Shown: positions 27,841 through 36,637 of the stretch, piece after piece
Numbering within the stretch: position 1 is the first letter of the stretch
Layout: every line of letters starts with the position of its first letter
Assembly: GCA_948472945.1 (NCBI GenBank)
Contig: CAOKVX010000001.1
Location: 62,001-126,000, forward strand
DNA length: 64,000 nucleotides
Direction: 5' to 3'
From: an uncultured Clostridia bacterium
Lineage (GTDB): Bacteria > Bacillota > Clostridia > Lachnospirales > Lachnospiraceae
Translations under genes and position numbers: made by a program
Notes under the pieces: generated by a model
What the model saw: the letters and a program-made list of their open reading frames with translations, nothing else
Database searches by the model: none
What the model was told of the DNA's origin: nothing

Positions 27841-27858
27841 TGTCTGAGGGGTGATTAT

Positions 27859-28515
27859 ATGGGAAAAAGAAGATTTTTAGTTGTATTAATAGCAGCTCTT
27901 TCGGTTATGGCGTTCTCATCCTGCGGAAAGAAGTCTATTGTTGACAATCTGGACGAGACGGTATTTATAATTGGAGATGAAAAAATAGATTTGAGGGAGG
28001 CCATGTATTATGTCATGGAGCGCGAGAACGGTTACAATGCGGCTGCGCTTCAGGAAAATCCGGAGCATCCTGAGAAGTATTGGGATAATTATCTGTTTGC
28101 TGCGGGGATGAAGTTCAAAACATGGGTTAAAAATCAAGCTTTTGACATATGTGTGTGTGACAATATCTACTATCAGGAGGCGGCAGCGGACGGATTTGAA
28201 CTTGAGTTATCGGACCAGATTACCGCGTATGATGAGGCGGAAAGCCTTTACGGCAATATGACTGACAAGCAGAAAGAACAGACAGGGCTTACCGTTGACA
28301 GCCTTTACAATGTCATGCTTAAGATAAAGTGCCGTTCAAAATACGTCGAGGGGCTCTTAAACGGCGAGGAGATAAAAGCATATGGCGATAATCCTCAGCA
28401 GGCTCTAGAGATTGGCGGAGCCTACTATAACGAGCTGCTTATGAAATATGAAGTCAGTATTTGCGAGGACGGTATGTGGGATGAACTTGAATTGGGAAAA
28501 CTGACAATTAACTGA
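27859..28515 (+). CDS. Lipoprotein resembling a SurA-type N-terminal chaperone domain
   Basis: 218-residue exported lipoprotein with lipobox AFSSC (Cys about 22). The mature part is helical and charged, with VFIIGDEKIDLREAMYYVMERENGY resembling the start of SurA/PrsA-like folding proteins (one beta strand then a helix), but no peptidyl-prolyl isomerase domain follows. It lies between the glycosylase and a secreted esterase, 14 bases before the latter's TTG start, so it may assist secreted proteins. That role is inference. Confidence 0.7.
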   Translation: MGKRRFLVVLIAALSVMAFSSCGKKSIVDNLDETVFIIGDEKIDLREAMYYVMERENGYNAAALQENPEHPEKYWDNYLFAAGMKFKTWVKNQAFDICVCDNIYYQEAAADGFELELSDQITAYDEAESLYGNMTDKQKEQTGLTVDSLYNVMLKIKCRSKYVEGLLNGEEIKAYGDNPQQALEIGGAYYNELLMKYEVSICEDGMWDELELGKLTIN

Positions 28516-28529
28516 CTGGAGGATTTGTT

Positions 28530-31013
28530 TTGGAAAACAAAAGGTTAAACAGGGCGTTGAAATACATAGTGGCCGCGGCTGTATGCGTATGTTTCATTAT
28601 AGCCGCAGATACTGTATACGCAAAGCCTGTGCTTTCAAGAAAACTTGTTATCGTTGAGAAAGGGGCAAAATATAAGCTCGGAAAAATTGTAAAGGGTTCA
28701 GGGAAACTTTCGTACAAAAGTAAGAAAAATAGAATAGCCTCAGTTGACAAAAAGGGATTGCTGCATTCAAAAAAGGCCGGAAAGACGTCAATACTTATAA
28801 AAGATTCAGGCGGCGGGGCAAGCGCAAAGCTTTCCGTGAAGGTAGTGAGCAGCTGTACGAATTATACACTAAAAAAGGGAAAGACTATAAGCATTAATAA
28901 GATTCTGTCAAGTAACCCTAAAACTTCGTCGAAGAAATCGTCTTCTTATAAATGGGTTTCATCAAACAGTAAAATAGCAAAAGTAGTGCGCGGAGGCAAA
29001 TCCATAAAGGCGGGAAAAAAGGGAACAGCCTATCTTGAAGGGTACCGCGCATCTTCAAAAGAGACAAAAGTGTTATTGAAAATAACAGTTGGAACGCCTG
29101 TGAATAAAATTAAGCTTTCGCAGTCGCAATATGTCATGGGCGTAGGTTCAAAGTTAAAGCTTGACTGTAAGGTTATGCCTGCAAAAGCGTCCAACAGGAA
29201 AGTTTACTACGAGGTATCAAATCCCTCGGTTCTCAGTATTAATTTGGGCGGAAAGATGTCGGCTAAAAAATCAGGAGAGACAACCGTGACGGTGCGCTCG
29301 AAAGACGGACATGAAAAGAAGTCGTTTACGGTCGTTGTAGCTGCGGACCTTGTGCGAAGCACTAATTATGGCAAGGTTGAGGGCACGGTTGTCAACTCCT
29401 CATGTATAGCATGGTTTGGTGTTCCGTATGCGAAACCTCCTGTCGGTGAGCTTAGATGGAGGGCTCCTCAGGAACAGGATTCCTGGCATGGTATTCTACA
29501 GACAAAGGATAAGAAAGGCAAGGCGGCGCAGGCGGTTACAGTTACGAAATCGGAGGGTTCTGAGGACTGTCTGTATTTAAATATATACAGACCGAACACC
29601 GAAGACGGCAATCTCCCCGTACTTGTCTACCTTCATGGGGGAAGCAATATAAGCGGCTCCGCTTCAAAGAGTTTTAAAAACCTTGCCGTGAATGCAAACG
29701 CAATTGTCGTATCTGTGGAGTATAGGCTTGGGGCGTTGGGATGGCTTAATTTGGATGCGCTTAAAACAGGGAATCCGGAGGAAGATTCAGGAAACTACGG
29801 TCTTTTGGATATCAAAAAGTCACTTCAGTGGGTTCAGGCAAATATATCATATTTTGGGGGTAATGCTGGCAACGTGACGCTTTCAGGATTCTCAGCCGGT
29901 GGCAGAAACGCGCTTGCTGCAATGATATCGCCGGTAATGAGGGGACTTTTCCATAAAGCAGTAATATTCAGCGGAGGTATGACGACATGTACTGTTGACG
30001 ACGGTCAAAAATCAGCCAAGGAAAAGCTTGCGAAAATACTTGTGAGACGCGGTACGTATACGTCTAAAAAGGATGCGCTTGCATGGATAGAGAAAGCTTC
30101 AAATGATGAGTTAAGACAATTTTTGTACGGGCTGTCTACTGATGAGGCCGCATGTATGTACACATATATGGGCTTAAAGCTTAGCAACGCTCCGCAGCTC
30201 TTTGCCGATGGATACGTGATTCCATCGGAGGGCTTTGACGTAATATCAAAGGGCAGTTACAATGCGGTTCCGGTCATATTTGGAAGCGCATCTCAGGAAT
30301 TTTCAACGTATGCTCTTAACGCAAATTACTACGACGCAGAGCTCAATGCGGATGTTATTAAGAAAGGCTGGGGTATGATATCTCTAATACAGAATGCAAA
30401 GAAATTCGGCAGCATGTATCAGTCTTATTATTATATTGAGCACAATTTGGAAAAGTTCTCCTCAAGCAGTATTCAGCATCCGATGTATGCGTATCGGTTT
30501 GACTGGGGCAACGACGCAGATATAGTAAGCGATTTCCACGCACAGTTTTTAGGCTCATATCACGGTCTTGATATTGATTTTCTTTGTGGAATATATAAAA
30601 ATGACTTTGAGAATTATGTTACTGACTTGTACACTAATGATAATTCGGACGGAAGAAGTAAACTGACGTCTAAAATGCAGCGATATATAGGCAACTTTCT
30701 TAGGACGGGCAATCCGAATGGCAGCGGTATAAAGACGTGGAATCCGTGGAATGGCGGACAAAATATGAAAGTTATGGTATTTGACGCATCGGAGGACGAC
30801 GATATGTCGTATATGTCGTCAATGCATTATAGCAGGGAGTACGTTGACGGGCTGATGAAGTCAATGCTCACCGACGCGCAGTGCAGGCTGCTAAAAAACA
30901 AGGTGTTTGCGGGAAGATACTTTATGCCGGATGACAGCACAACTGCAGTTCCGGACGATGAGTCAAATAATCTTGTAGAGACCCCGGAGGAGAAAAATAA
31001 TTCAGAGTTATAA
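28530..31013 (+). CDS. Secreted type-B carboxylesterase with N-terminal Ig-like repeats
   Basis: 827-residue exported serine hydrolase. The start is TTG, 7 bases after GGAGG. Signal peptide to about residue 34 (VYA/KP). Residues about 36-270 are lysine-rich Big_2-like Ig repeats (KLSVKVV; NKIKLSQSQYVMGVGSKLKLDCKVMPAKASNRKVYYEVSNPSVLSI). The esterase domain (275-800) contains EDCLYLNIYRP and the nucleophile Ser455 in GFSAGG; the Glu and His partners are probably in GSASQEFSTY and SYHGLDI. It may de-esterify plant glycans, in keeping with the secreted glycosidases; substrate unknown. Confidence 0.9.
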   Translation: MENKRLNRALKYIVAAAVCVCFIIAADTVYAKPVLSRKLVIVEKGAKYKLGKIVKGSGKLSYKSKKNRIASVDKKGLLHSKKAGKTSILIKDSGGGASAKLSVKVVSSCTNYTLKKGKTISINKILSSNPKTSSKKSSSYKWVSSNSKIAKVVRGGKSIKAGKKGTAYLEGYRASSKETKVLLKITVGTPVNKIKLSQSQYVMGVGSKLKLDCKVMPAKASNRKVYYEVSNPSVLSINLGGKMSAKKSGETTVTVRSKDGHEKKSFTVVVAADLVRSTNYGKVEGTVVNSSCIAWFGVPYAKPPVGELRWRAPQEQDSWHGILQTKDKKGKAAQAVTVTKSEGSEDCLYLNIYRPNTEDGNLPVLVYLHGGSNISGSASKSFKNLAVNANAIVVSVEYRLGALGWLNLDALKTGNPEEDSGNYGLLDIKKSLQWVQANISYFGGNAGNVTLSGFSAGGRNALAAMISPVMRGLFHKAVIFSGGMTTCTVDDGQKSAKEKLAKILVRRGTYTSKKDALAWIEKASNDELRQFLYGLSTDEAACMYTYMGLKLSNAPQLFADGYVIPSEGFDVISKGSYNAVPVIFGSASQEFSTYALNANYYDAELNADVIKKGWGMISLIQNAKKFGSMYQSYYYIEHNLEKFSSSSIQHPMYAYRFDWGNDADIVSDFHAQFLGSYHGLDIDFLCGIYKNDFENYVTDLYTNDNSDGRSKLTSKMQRYIGNFLRTGNPNGSGIKTWNPWNGGQNMKVMVFDASEDDDMSYMSSMHYSREYVDGLMKSMLTDAQCRLLKNKVFAGRYFMPDDSTTAVPDDESNNLVETPEEKNNSEL

Positions 31014-31020
31014 GTATATC

Positions 31021-31066
31021 GTATAAGGTAAGCACACAATAATGTATAAGATAAGCATACAATATG
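31021..31066 (+). repeat. Two tandem 23-bp repeats upstream of the trans-sulfuration promoter
   Basis: Bases 31021-31043 and 31044-31066 match at 19 of 23 positions (GTATAAGgTAAGCAcACAATA and GTATAAGaTAAGCAtACAATA). They end two bases before the -35 hexamer, the position of an activator or operator array. Confidence 0.65.
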
Positions 31067-31068
31067 CC

Positions 31069-31097
31069 TTGATGATATAAATTGGTTGTGCTATATT
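31069..31097 (+). promoter_or_regulatory. Sigma-A promoter of the trans-sulfuration gene
   Basis: TTGATG (31069-31074), 17-base spacer, TATATT (31092-31097) with an extended TGC before the -10. A palindrome TTGGAT-ATATA-ATCCAA (31096-31112) overlaps the -10 end and start site, suggesting a repressor site. Confidence 0.65.
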
Positions 31098-31190
31098 GGA
31101 TATATAATCCAAACTTCGCAGTACGGATAAGGTACTAAGTTTTATATGTGCGTGTTTGGACAATATTACATTTAATATGGGGGTGCAAAG

Positions 31191-32369
31191 ATGAAAAATT
31201 TCTCTAACTATACTGACTACAGCAAAAAAGAAGATTTGCATTTTTCTTCTAAGGCTGTGCACGGTGCGCTCGGATGCGAGCCCATTACCGGCGCAGTAAG
31301 CTTTCCAATATATCAGTCGTCAACATTCAGACATCCTGAGCTGGGAAAATCTACGGGATTTGATTATTCGAGGCTGCTAAACCCAACAAGGCAGGAGCTT
31401 GAGAGAACCGTGGCCATACTTGAGGAGGGTGAGTACGGTTTTGCATTTTCAAGCGGACAGGCTGCCAACATGGCTCTGTTTACATGGCTTAATCCGGGAG
31501 ACCATATGATATTGATGGATGATATATATGGGGGAACGTACCGTATAGCGACTACTATTTTTGGTAAATATGGTATTGAATATGATTTTGTAGACATGTC
31601 GGACATAGAGGCGGTAAAGGCAGCCATAAGGCCTGAAACAAAAATGTTTTTTATTGAGACTCCATCCAATCCGCTTATGAAAGTTGCGGATATTGCAGAG
31701 CTTTCGTCTCTCGCACACTCAGTTGGGGCAATATCTGTTGTAGACAATACGTTTCTGACTCCATATTTCCAGAGACCGCTTACTTTGGGTGCGGATGTCG
31801 TCATACACAGCGGAACTAAATATATGGGCGGACATAATGATATTATTGCAGGACTTGCAGTTGTAAGAGACGACGAACTTGCGGCCCATTTTAAGCTGCA
31901 GCTTAAATCACACGGCAATGGACTGTCGCCTATGGATTCATGGCTAATGCTCAGGGGTATTAAAACGCTTCACCTTAGAATGGAGAAGCATAACGAGAAT
32001 GCGATGAAAGTTGCGGGATGGATGAAGACCCATCCTAAGATTGAAAAGGTCTATTACGTAGGTTTTGAGGACCACAAGGGATATGATATTACTAAAAAGC
32101 AGACGTCGGGCTTCGGCGGTATGATATCATTTGCCGTTGACAGCGAGGAGACCGTCCATAAGATACTACGAGACACACAGATGATTATGTTTGCCGAGAG
32201 CCTTGGCGGAACGGAGACACTCATAACCTATCCGACGACACAGACCCACGAGGACACTCCTGTGGATGTCAAGGAAAAGCTTGGTATTACAAAGAAATTT
32301 TTGAGGATGTCAGTCGGTATAGAGGATGCGGATGATATAATAAATGACCTTGCAGGCGCAATGGATTAG
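31191..32369 (+). CDS. Trans-sulfuration PLP enzyme (cystathionine gamma-synthase/lyase family)
   Basis: 392-residue fold-type I PLP enzyme acting on homoserine/cysteine derivatives in methionine-cysteine interconversion. FAFSSGQAANMALF, IETPSNPLMKVADI and the PLP-lysine motif HSGTKYMGGHNDIIAG are intact. Synthase, beta-lyase and gamma-lyase members cannot be separated by eye. It has a long leader with tandem repeats; I looked for an S-box riboswitch there and saw none. dapF starts 15 bases after its stop. Confidence 0.92.
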   Translation: MKNFSNYTDYSKKEDLHFSSKAVHGALGCEPITGAVSFPIYQSSTFRHPELGKSTGFDYSRLLNPTRQELERTVAILEEGEYGFAFSSGQAANMALFTWLNPGDHMILMDDIYGGTYRIATTIFGKYGIEYDFVDMSDIEAVKAAIRPETKMFFIETPSNPLMKVADIAELSSLAHSVGAISVVDNTFLTPYFQRPLTLGADVVIHSGTKYMGGHNDIIAGLAVVRDDELAAHFKLQLKSHGNGLSPMDSWLMLRGIKTLHLRMEKHNENAMKVAGWMKTHPKIEKVYYVGFEDHKGYDITKKQTSGFGGMISFAVDSEETVHKILRDTQMIMFAESLGGTETLITYPTTQTHEDTPVDVKEKLGITKKFLRMSVGIEDADDIINDLAGAMD

Positions 32370-32384
32370 AAGGAGACTGTAAGT

Positions 32385-33239
32385 ATGCGTTTTACGAAGA
32401 TGCAGGCGTATGGAAATGACTACGTTTATATAGATGCAATACATCAAAAGCTGCCATCCCTGCCGGAGCTTGCGCGCTTTGTCTCGGACAGGCATTTTGC
32501 GGTAGGCTCTGACGGAATGGTTCTCATATGCCCGTCAGACAGGGCGGATTTCAGGATGAGGATGTTCAACCCTGACGGTACGGAGGGCGAGATGTGCGGC
32601 AATGCGCTGAGAAGCGTGGCAAAGTATGTATACGACCACAGGCTTACTGAAAAGACAGAATTAAAGATAGAGACGCTCGGCGGTATTAAAAGCCTCGAGC
32701 TTTATGTCGAGGACGGTCTTGCAGTCAATATAAAAGCGAACATAGGAAATCCGGTTTTAGATACGCGCAAAATACCGGTGAATACAAAGCTTAGAGAGTT
32801 CATAGAACAGCCCGTGAAAGTTAAGGACATAACACTGGGGATAACTGCGGTTTCGTGGGGAAATCCGCACTGTGTTGCATTTATAGATAATGTTGCGGAT
32901 TTCGATGTTTGCGGATATGGCCGTGAGATTGAATACCTGACCGATATATTCCCTAATAAGACCAATGTCACGTTTGCGCAAATTGTTGACAGGGACTATA
33001 TAAAAATGCGCGAATGGGAGCGGGGAACCGGTGAAACTATCGGATGCGGAACCGGCTGTGCAACTGCGGTCGTGGCAGGAGTTATAACTGGAAAGTGCGG
33101 CAGGCATGTGAAAGTTGAACAGATAGGCGGAATACTTGACATATACTGGTGTGAAGATGACGGTAATCTTTATATGACAGGGGTTTCCAACACAGTGTTT
33201 GAGGCTGATATTGATGTGTCGGGCGTTCAGGGTCTTTGA
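32385..33239 (+). CDS. dapF: Diaminopimelate epimerase
   Basis: 284-residue PLP-independent epimerase converting LL- to meso-diaminopimelate for lysine and cell wall. The catalytic cysteine pair is present: GEMCGNALRSVAKY and ETIGCGTGCATAVVAG. The start (MRFTKMQAYGNDYVYID) matches the family and AAGGAGA precedes the ATG. murE follows after about 40 bases, placing two steps of meso-DAP peptidoglycan synthesis together. Confidence 0.96.
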   Translation: MRFTKMQAYGNDYVYIDAIHQKLPSLPELARFVSDRHFAVGSDGMVLICPSDRADFRMRMFNPDGTEGEMCGNALRSVAKYVYDHRLTEKTELKIETLGGIKSLELYVEDGLAVNIKANIGNPVLDTRKIPVNTKLREFIEQPVKVKDITLGITAVSWGNPHCVAFIDNVADFDVCGYGREIEYLTDIFPNKTNVTFAQIVDRDYIKMREWERGTGETIGCGTGCATAVVAGVITGKCGRHVKVEQIGGILDIYWCEDDGNLYMTGVSNTVFEADIDVSGVQGL

Positions 33240-33278
33240 TTCCTGTAAAATAACTTTAGAAAAATAAGGAGAAAAGAA

Positions 33279-34745
33279 ATGCTGTTGGAGACATTGTTAA
33301 AGGGTCTTGACTATAAATGTGTTGAGGGTGATATAAGAACAGAAGTTACAGGACTTTCCTACGACTCGAGAAAAGTCGGCGAGGGGGAAGTTTTTTTCTG
33401 TATAGACGGAGTTGTCCACGATGGACACTCATATGCGGGCGAGGTTGTCCAAAAGGGAGCGGCCGCGCTTGTTGTCGAGCATGAAGTTGAGGTAGGCGGA
33501 GACTGCGGCGTTACCATTATAATGGTCGAATCAGTGAGATACGCTATGGCCCTAATGTCGGCTGAATATTTTGGTAATCCTGCGAAAGAGGCTGTAATTA
33601 TCGGAATCACGGGAACGAAAGGAAAGACGTCAATTTCTTATATGATTAGGGACATGCTGGAAAGGACCGGGCATAAGTGCGGTATCATAGGAACGATAGG
33701 CGCATTTTGGGGAGAAACAAGGGTCAACACCGGACTTACAACCCCGGAATCGTATGTAATACACTCGCTTTTCAGGAGAATGGTTGACGACGGATTCAGA
33801 TTTATCGTGATGGAAGTGTCCTCACAGGCGCTCAAGCTTTGCAGAACCGCAGGAATACAGTTTGATTATGCGGTGTTTACGAACTTTTCACCGGACCATA
33901 TATGCGACGGTGAGCATTCAAGCCTTGAGGAGTACAGAATGTGCAAGGAGATTCTGTTCACACAGTGTAATACCGGTATATTTAATCTGGATGACGATGT
34001 GGCTGACATTTTCATAAAGAATACCACATGTGACAATATAATTACATTTGGAACAGGCGACGGGGCTGATGTGCGGGCGGATAACATACAACAGTGGAAT
34101 CGCGGAGGGAAGCTCGGAATATCATATGAAATGTCGGGAATATACGAGGCAGAGGTTATGTTAGAGATTCCGGGACTGTTTAATGCGTACAATTCAATGG
34201 CTGCGATAATAGTCTGCAAAAATTTAGGTATCGGATTAAATGAACTTACCGAAGTACTCCGGCATGTCAGGGTTCATGGCAGGGTTGAGCTAATCAGCGT
34301 ATCTGACGAATACTCGGTAATTATCGACTATGCGCACAACGAGGTAAGCACGCGAAGCGTTCTCGACACGCTCAGACAGTATGAGCACAACAGAATAATC
34401 TGTGTTTACGGCGGAGGCGGGAACCGCTCAAAGTTAAGAAGGTACGACATGGGCGAGGTTGCGGGCGAGCTGGCCGATTTGTCGATACTCACATGCGACA
34501 ATCCTAGGGACGAGGAGATAAGCGACATAAACAACGACATTAAGACAGGACTTGCAAAACATAACGGCAAATACGTTGAGATAGAGGACAGGACCGACGC
34601 GATTGAGTATGCTTTAAGAAATGCGGTCAAGGGCGACATCATTGTATTGCTCGGCAAGGGCCATGAGGACTATCAGGAGATAAAGGGGGTCAAACACCAC
34701 TATGACGAGCGCGAAGCTGTGCGCGAGGCGGCGGCAAGACTCTAG
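33279..34745 (+). CDS. murE: UDP-MurNAc-L-Ala-D-Glu:meso-DAP ligase
   Basis: 488-residue Mur ligase adding the third residue of the peptidoglycan stem peptide. P-loop GITGTKGKTSISYM in the central domain, and the specificity motif DNPR (TCDNPRDEE) that marks meso-diaminopimelate enzymes rather than lysine enzymes. Its neighbour dapF makes that substrate. Ribosome site AAGGAG. Confidence 0.96.
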   Translation: MLLETLLKGLDYKCVEGDIRTEVTGLSYDSRKVGEGEVFFCIDGVVHDGHSYAGEVVQKGAAALVVEHEVEVGGDCGVTIIMVESVRYAMALMSAEYFGNPAKEAVIIGITGTKGKTSISYMIRDMLERTGHKCGIIGTIGAFWGETRVNTGLTTPESYVIHSLFRRMVDDGFRFIVMEVSSQALKLCRTAGIQFDYAVFTNFSPDHICDGEHSSLEEYRMCKEILFTQCNTGIFNLDDDVADIFIKNTTCDNIITFGTGDGADVRADNIQQWNRGGKLGISYEMSGIYEAEVMLEIPGLFNAYNSMAAIIVCKNLGIGLNELTEVLRHVRVHGRVELISVSDEYSVIIDYAHNEVSTRSVLDTLRQYEHNRIICVYGGGGNRSKLRRYDMGEVAGELADLSILTCDNPRDEEISDINNDIKTGLAKHNGKYVEIEDRTDAIEYALRNAVKGDIIVLLGKGHEDYQEIKGVKHHYDEREAVREAAARL

Positions 34746-34769
34746 GGTTTAATAATTTTAAATTTTTTA

Positions 34770-34798
34770 TTGCCTGATATTATTTTTTCTGATACAAT
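34770..34798 (+). promoter_or_regulatory. Sigma-A promoter of the FliD-like gene
   Basis: TTGCCT (34770-34775), 17-base spacer, TACAAT (34793-34798), leaving a leader of about 190 AT-rich bases. No sigma-28 box was found here despite a search. Confidence 0.5.
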
Positions 34799-34997
34799 GA
34801 CGATATATATTATAGAAAGTTTGGTAAAATATAGTATGCTAAGTTTGGATTAATACTCTGAAACTTTAACTTTTATACCGTTTTATCGGATTATACAGTT
34901 TACCTGCAGTATTGGAATGATATTATTGCCTTTATGCTGCGCCGGTAAATGATTTACAGGATGTGTTTATGTTTTATTTCATGGAAGGAGTGGTAGT

Positions 34998-35771
34998 ATG
35001 TCATTTTTTGGTATAGGTGGTAGTTCTAATTTATTTGATCAGGGTTATGGTTCATCAGGTTTATTTGGTACCGGTTCAACGTCTAACAGTTCATTTTCTT
35101 TGGGCGACTGGTCAATGATAAAGGGTGGTTCCTACAAGAAACTTCTCAGAGCATACTATAGCAATAATAATGAAAAAGGAAGTTCAGAGGTCGACGATAC
35201 GACTGACACAAAAGATAAGAAAGGTGTTTCTAGCGCTTCAAAGCAGAATATGACTGTGGCCGGCGATGCAGGAAACCTTTCGTCAAAGGCTGATAAGCTT
35301 TCAGAACTTGTCGCAAAATATTACCCTGAATTTGAGGACGCTTCAGATGAGAAGAAGACTTCGATGAAAGATGAGATTTATAAAGCGGCTTCCGAGTATG
35401 TTAAAGCATACAATGCGATGATAGATTCTGCATCAGAGTCAGATAATAACAGTGTGTTGAGAAATACATTAAGCATAACAAAGAATACTAAAGCTAATAA
35501 AAAGATGCTTGAAAAGATGGGTATTTCGGTAGACAGTGACAACAAGTTAAGCATTGATGAGAAAAAGTTTAAAGAATCTGAAATGAGCAGTGTGAAAACG
35601 ATGTTTACCGGACAGAGCTCTTACGTATCACATATAAAGAGGTCTACAAGTATTATTAATAATGCTGCGGCTGCGGCTGTTGTAAATGAGAAAAGGGCGT
35701 CTTCATATACTCAGACCGGAGCATATTCTTCAATGATAGGTTCCATATCTTATTACAACAATAAGATTTAA
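34998..35771 (+). CDS. Small FliD-like (flagellar cap-type) protein, role unknown
   Basis: 257 residues, no signal peptide. The N-terminal 35 residues are Gly/Ser/Phe-rich (FFGIGGSSNLFDQGYGSSGLFGTGS). The C-terminal half carries the segment LEKMGISVDSDNKLSIDEKKFKESEMSSVKTMFTG, which matches the pattern at the end of flagellar cap/hook-associated protein FliD (LGI...DG.L.LDE.K......VK.LF.G). Full FliD proteins are usually 450 residues or more, so this is much smaller. Two Lys/Glu helical stretches lie between. Strong GGAAGGAG site. No other flagellar gene is near, so the link to motility is by motif only. Confidence 0.7.
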   Translation: MSFFGIGGSSNLFDQGYGSSGLFGTGSTSNSSFSLGDWSMIKGGSYKKLLRAYYSNNNEKGSSEVDDTTDTKDKKGVSSASKQNMTVAGDAGNLSSKADKLSELVAKYYPEFEDASDEKKTSMKDEIYKAASEYVKAYNAMIDSASESDNNSVLRNTLSITKNTKANKKMLEKMGISVDSDNKLSIDEKKFKESEMSSVKTMFTGQSSYVSHIKRSTSIINNAAAAAVVNEKRASSYTQTGAYSSMIGSISYYNNKI

Positions 35772-35813
35772 CGGTATAGTCAGGATGTTCTGATTCGGAT
35801 GATACTAATTAGG

Positions 35814-35865
35814 GGCACATACAGCTTGGTACATATAAAAGGGTATCGGCATGTCTGTGCCTTTT
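35814..35865 (+). terminator. Possible terminator before rsmE
   Basis: GGCACA / TGTGCC (35814-35819 with 35856-35861) with partial pairing inward, followed by TTTTAA. The stem is imperfect and the loop long. Confidence 0.4.
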
Positions 35866-35885
35866 AAGGTGTAGAGGGCAAATAT

Positions 35886-36626
35886 ATGTATAGATTTTAT
35901 GTCAATGAGGATGATATTACAGGCAGCAATATTACTATTACCGGCAGGGATGTCAATCACATAAAAAATGTGCTGAGGATGGGTCAGGGCGACAGAATAA
36001 TAGCCAATGACTGTGAGGGAACCGATTATTACTGCATAATAGAAAATATTTCTCAGGATGAGGTCGGGCTTGTCATAGAATCGTCAAAAAAATCAGAGGC
36101 TGAATTAAAGACTAAATTATATCTTTTTCAGTCGCTGCCAAAGAAAGATAAGATGGAGCTTATAATACAAAAGGCGGTTGAGCTCGGAGTATATGAGATT
36201 ATTCCAATCATTACAAAGAGATGCGTTGTAAAACTAGAGGATATTAAGAAACAGGAAAAGAAGACGGCAAGATGGCAGGCTATCGCAGAAGCGGCCGCAA
36301 AGCAGTCGGCAAGAGGAATAATACCTGATGTTAAAATGCCGATGAAGCTGTCAGACGCCGCCGTGTACGCTAAAAATATTGAGTATAATATCATACCGTT
36401 TGAGCATGCCGAGGGAATGGACTATTCCAGAGAGATTATGGACAAGGCCGCGGGATGCCGGTCGGTAGGTATTTTTATCGGTCCCGAGGGAGGATTTGAG
36501 CGTGATGAGGTAGAGCTCGCAAAGCAGGCAGGAATGAAAGTCATTTCGCTTGGGAACCGCATACTTCGGACTGAGACGGCTGGTATGACGGTTCTCTCAA
36601 TACTAATGTTTAAAATATCTGATTAG
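35886..36626 (+). CDS. rsmE: 16S rRNA m3U1498 methyltransferase
   Basis: 246-residue SPOUT methyltransferase. The C-terminal knot motif IGPEGGFERDEVELAKQAGMKVISLGNRILRTETAGMTVLS is diagnostic for RsmE; the N-terminal PUA-like part holds DVNHIKNVLRMGQGD. AGAGGG precedes the ATG. It begins a three-gene RNA-sulfur set with a cysteine desulfurase and thiI. Confidence 0.95.
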   Translation: MYRFYVNEDDITGSNITITGRDVNHIKNVLRMGQGDRIIANDCEGTDYYCIIENISQDEVGLVIESSKKSEAELKTKLYLFQSLPKKDKMELIIQKAVELGVYEIIPIITKRCVVKLEDIKKQEKKTARWQAIAEAAAKQSARGIIPDVKMPMKLSDAAVYAKNIEYNIIPFEHAEGMDYSREIMDKAAGCRSVGIFIGPEGGFERDEVELAKQAGMKVISLGNRILRTETAGMTVLSILMFKISD

Positions 36627-36637
36627 GAGAACTTGTG

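Noticed and set aside
31014-31190. Possible S-box (SAM) riboswitch before the trans-sulfuration gene
   Set aside because: None of the conserved S-box segments is present, and no terminator/anti-terminator pair follows; the region holds tandem repeats and a promoter instead.
34746-34997. Sigma-28 promoter for the FliD-like gene
   Set aside because: GACGATAT near 34799 and GCCGGTAA near 34941 lack a TAAA box at 15 bases; a sigma-A promoter fits better.
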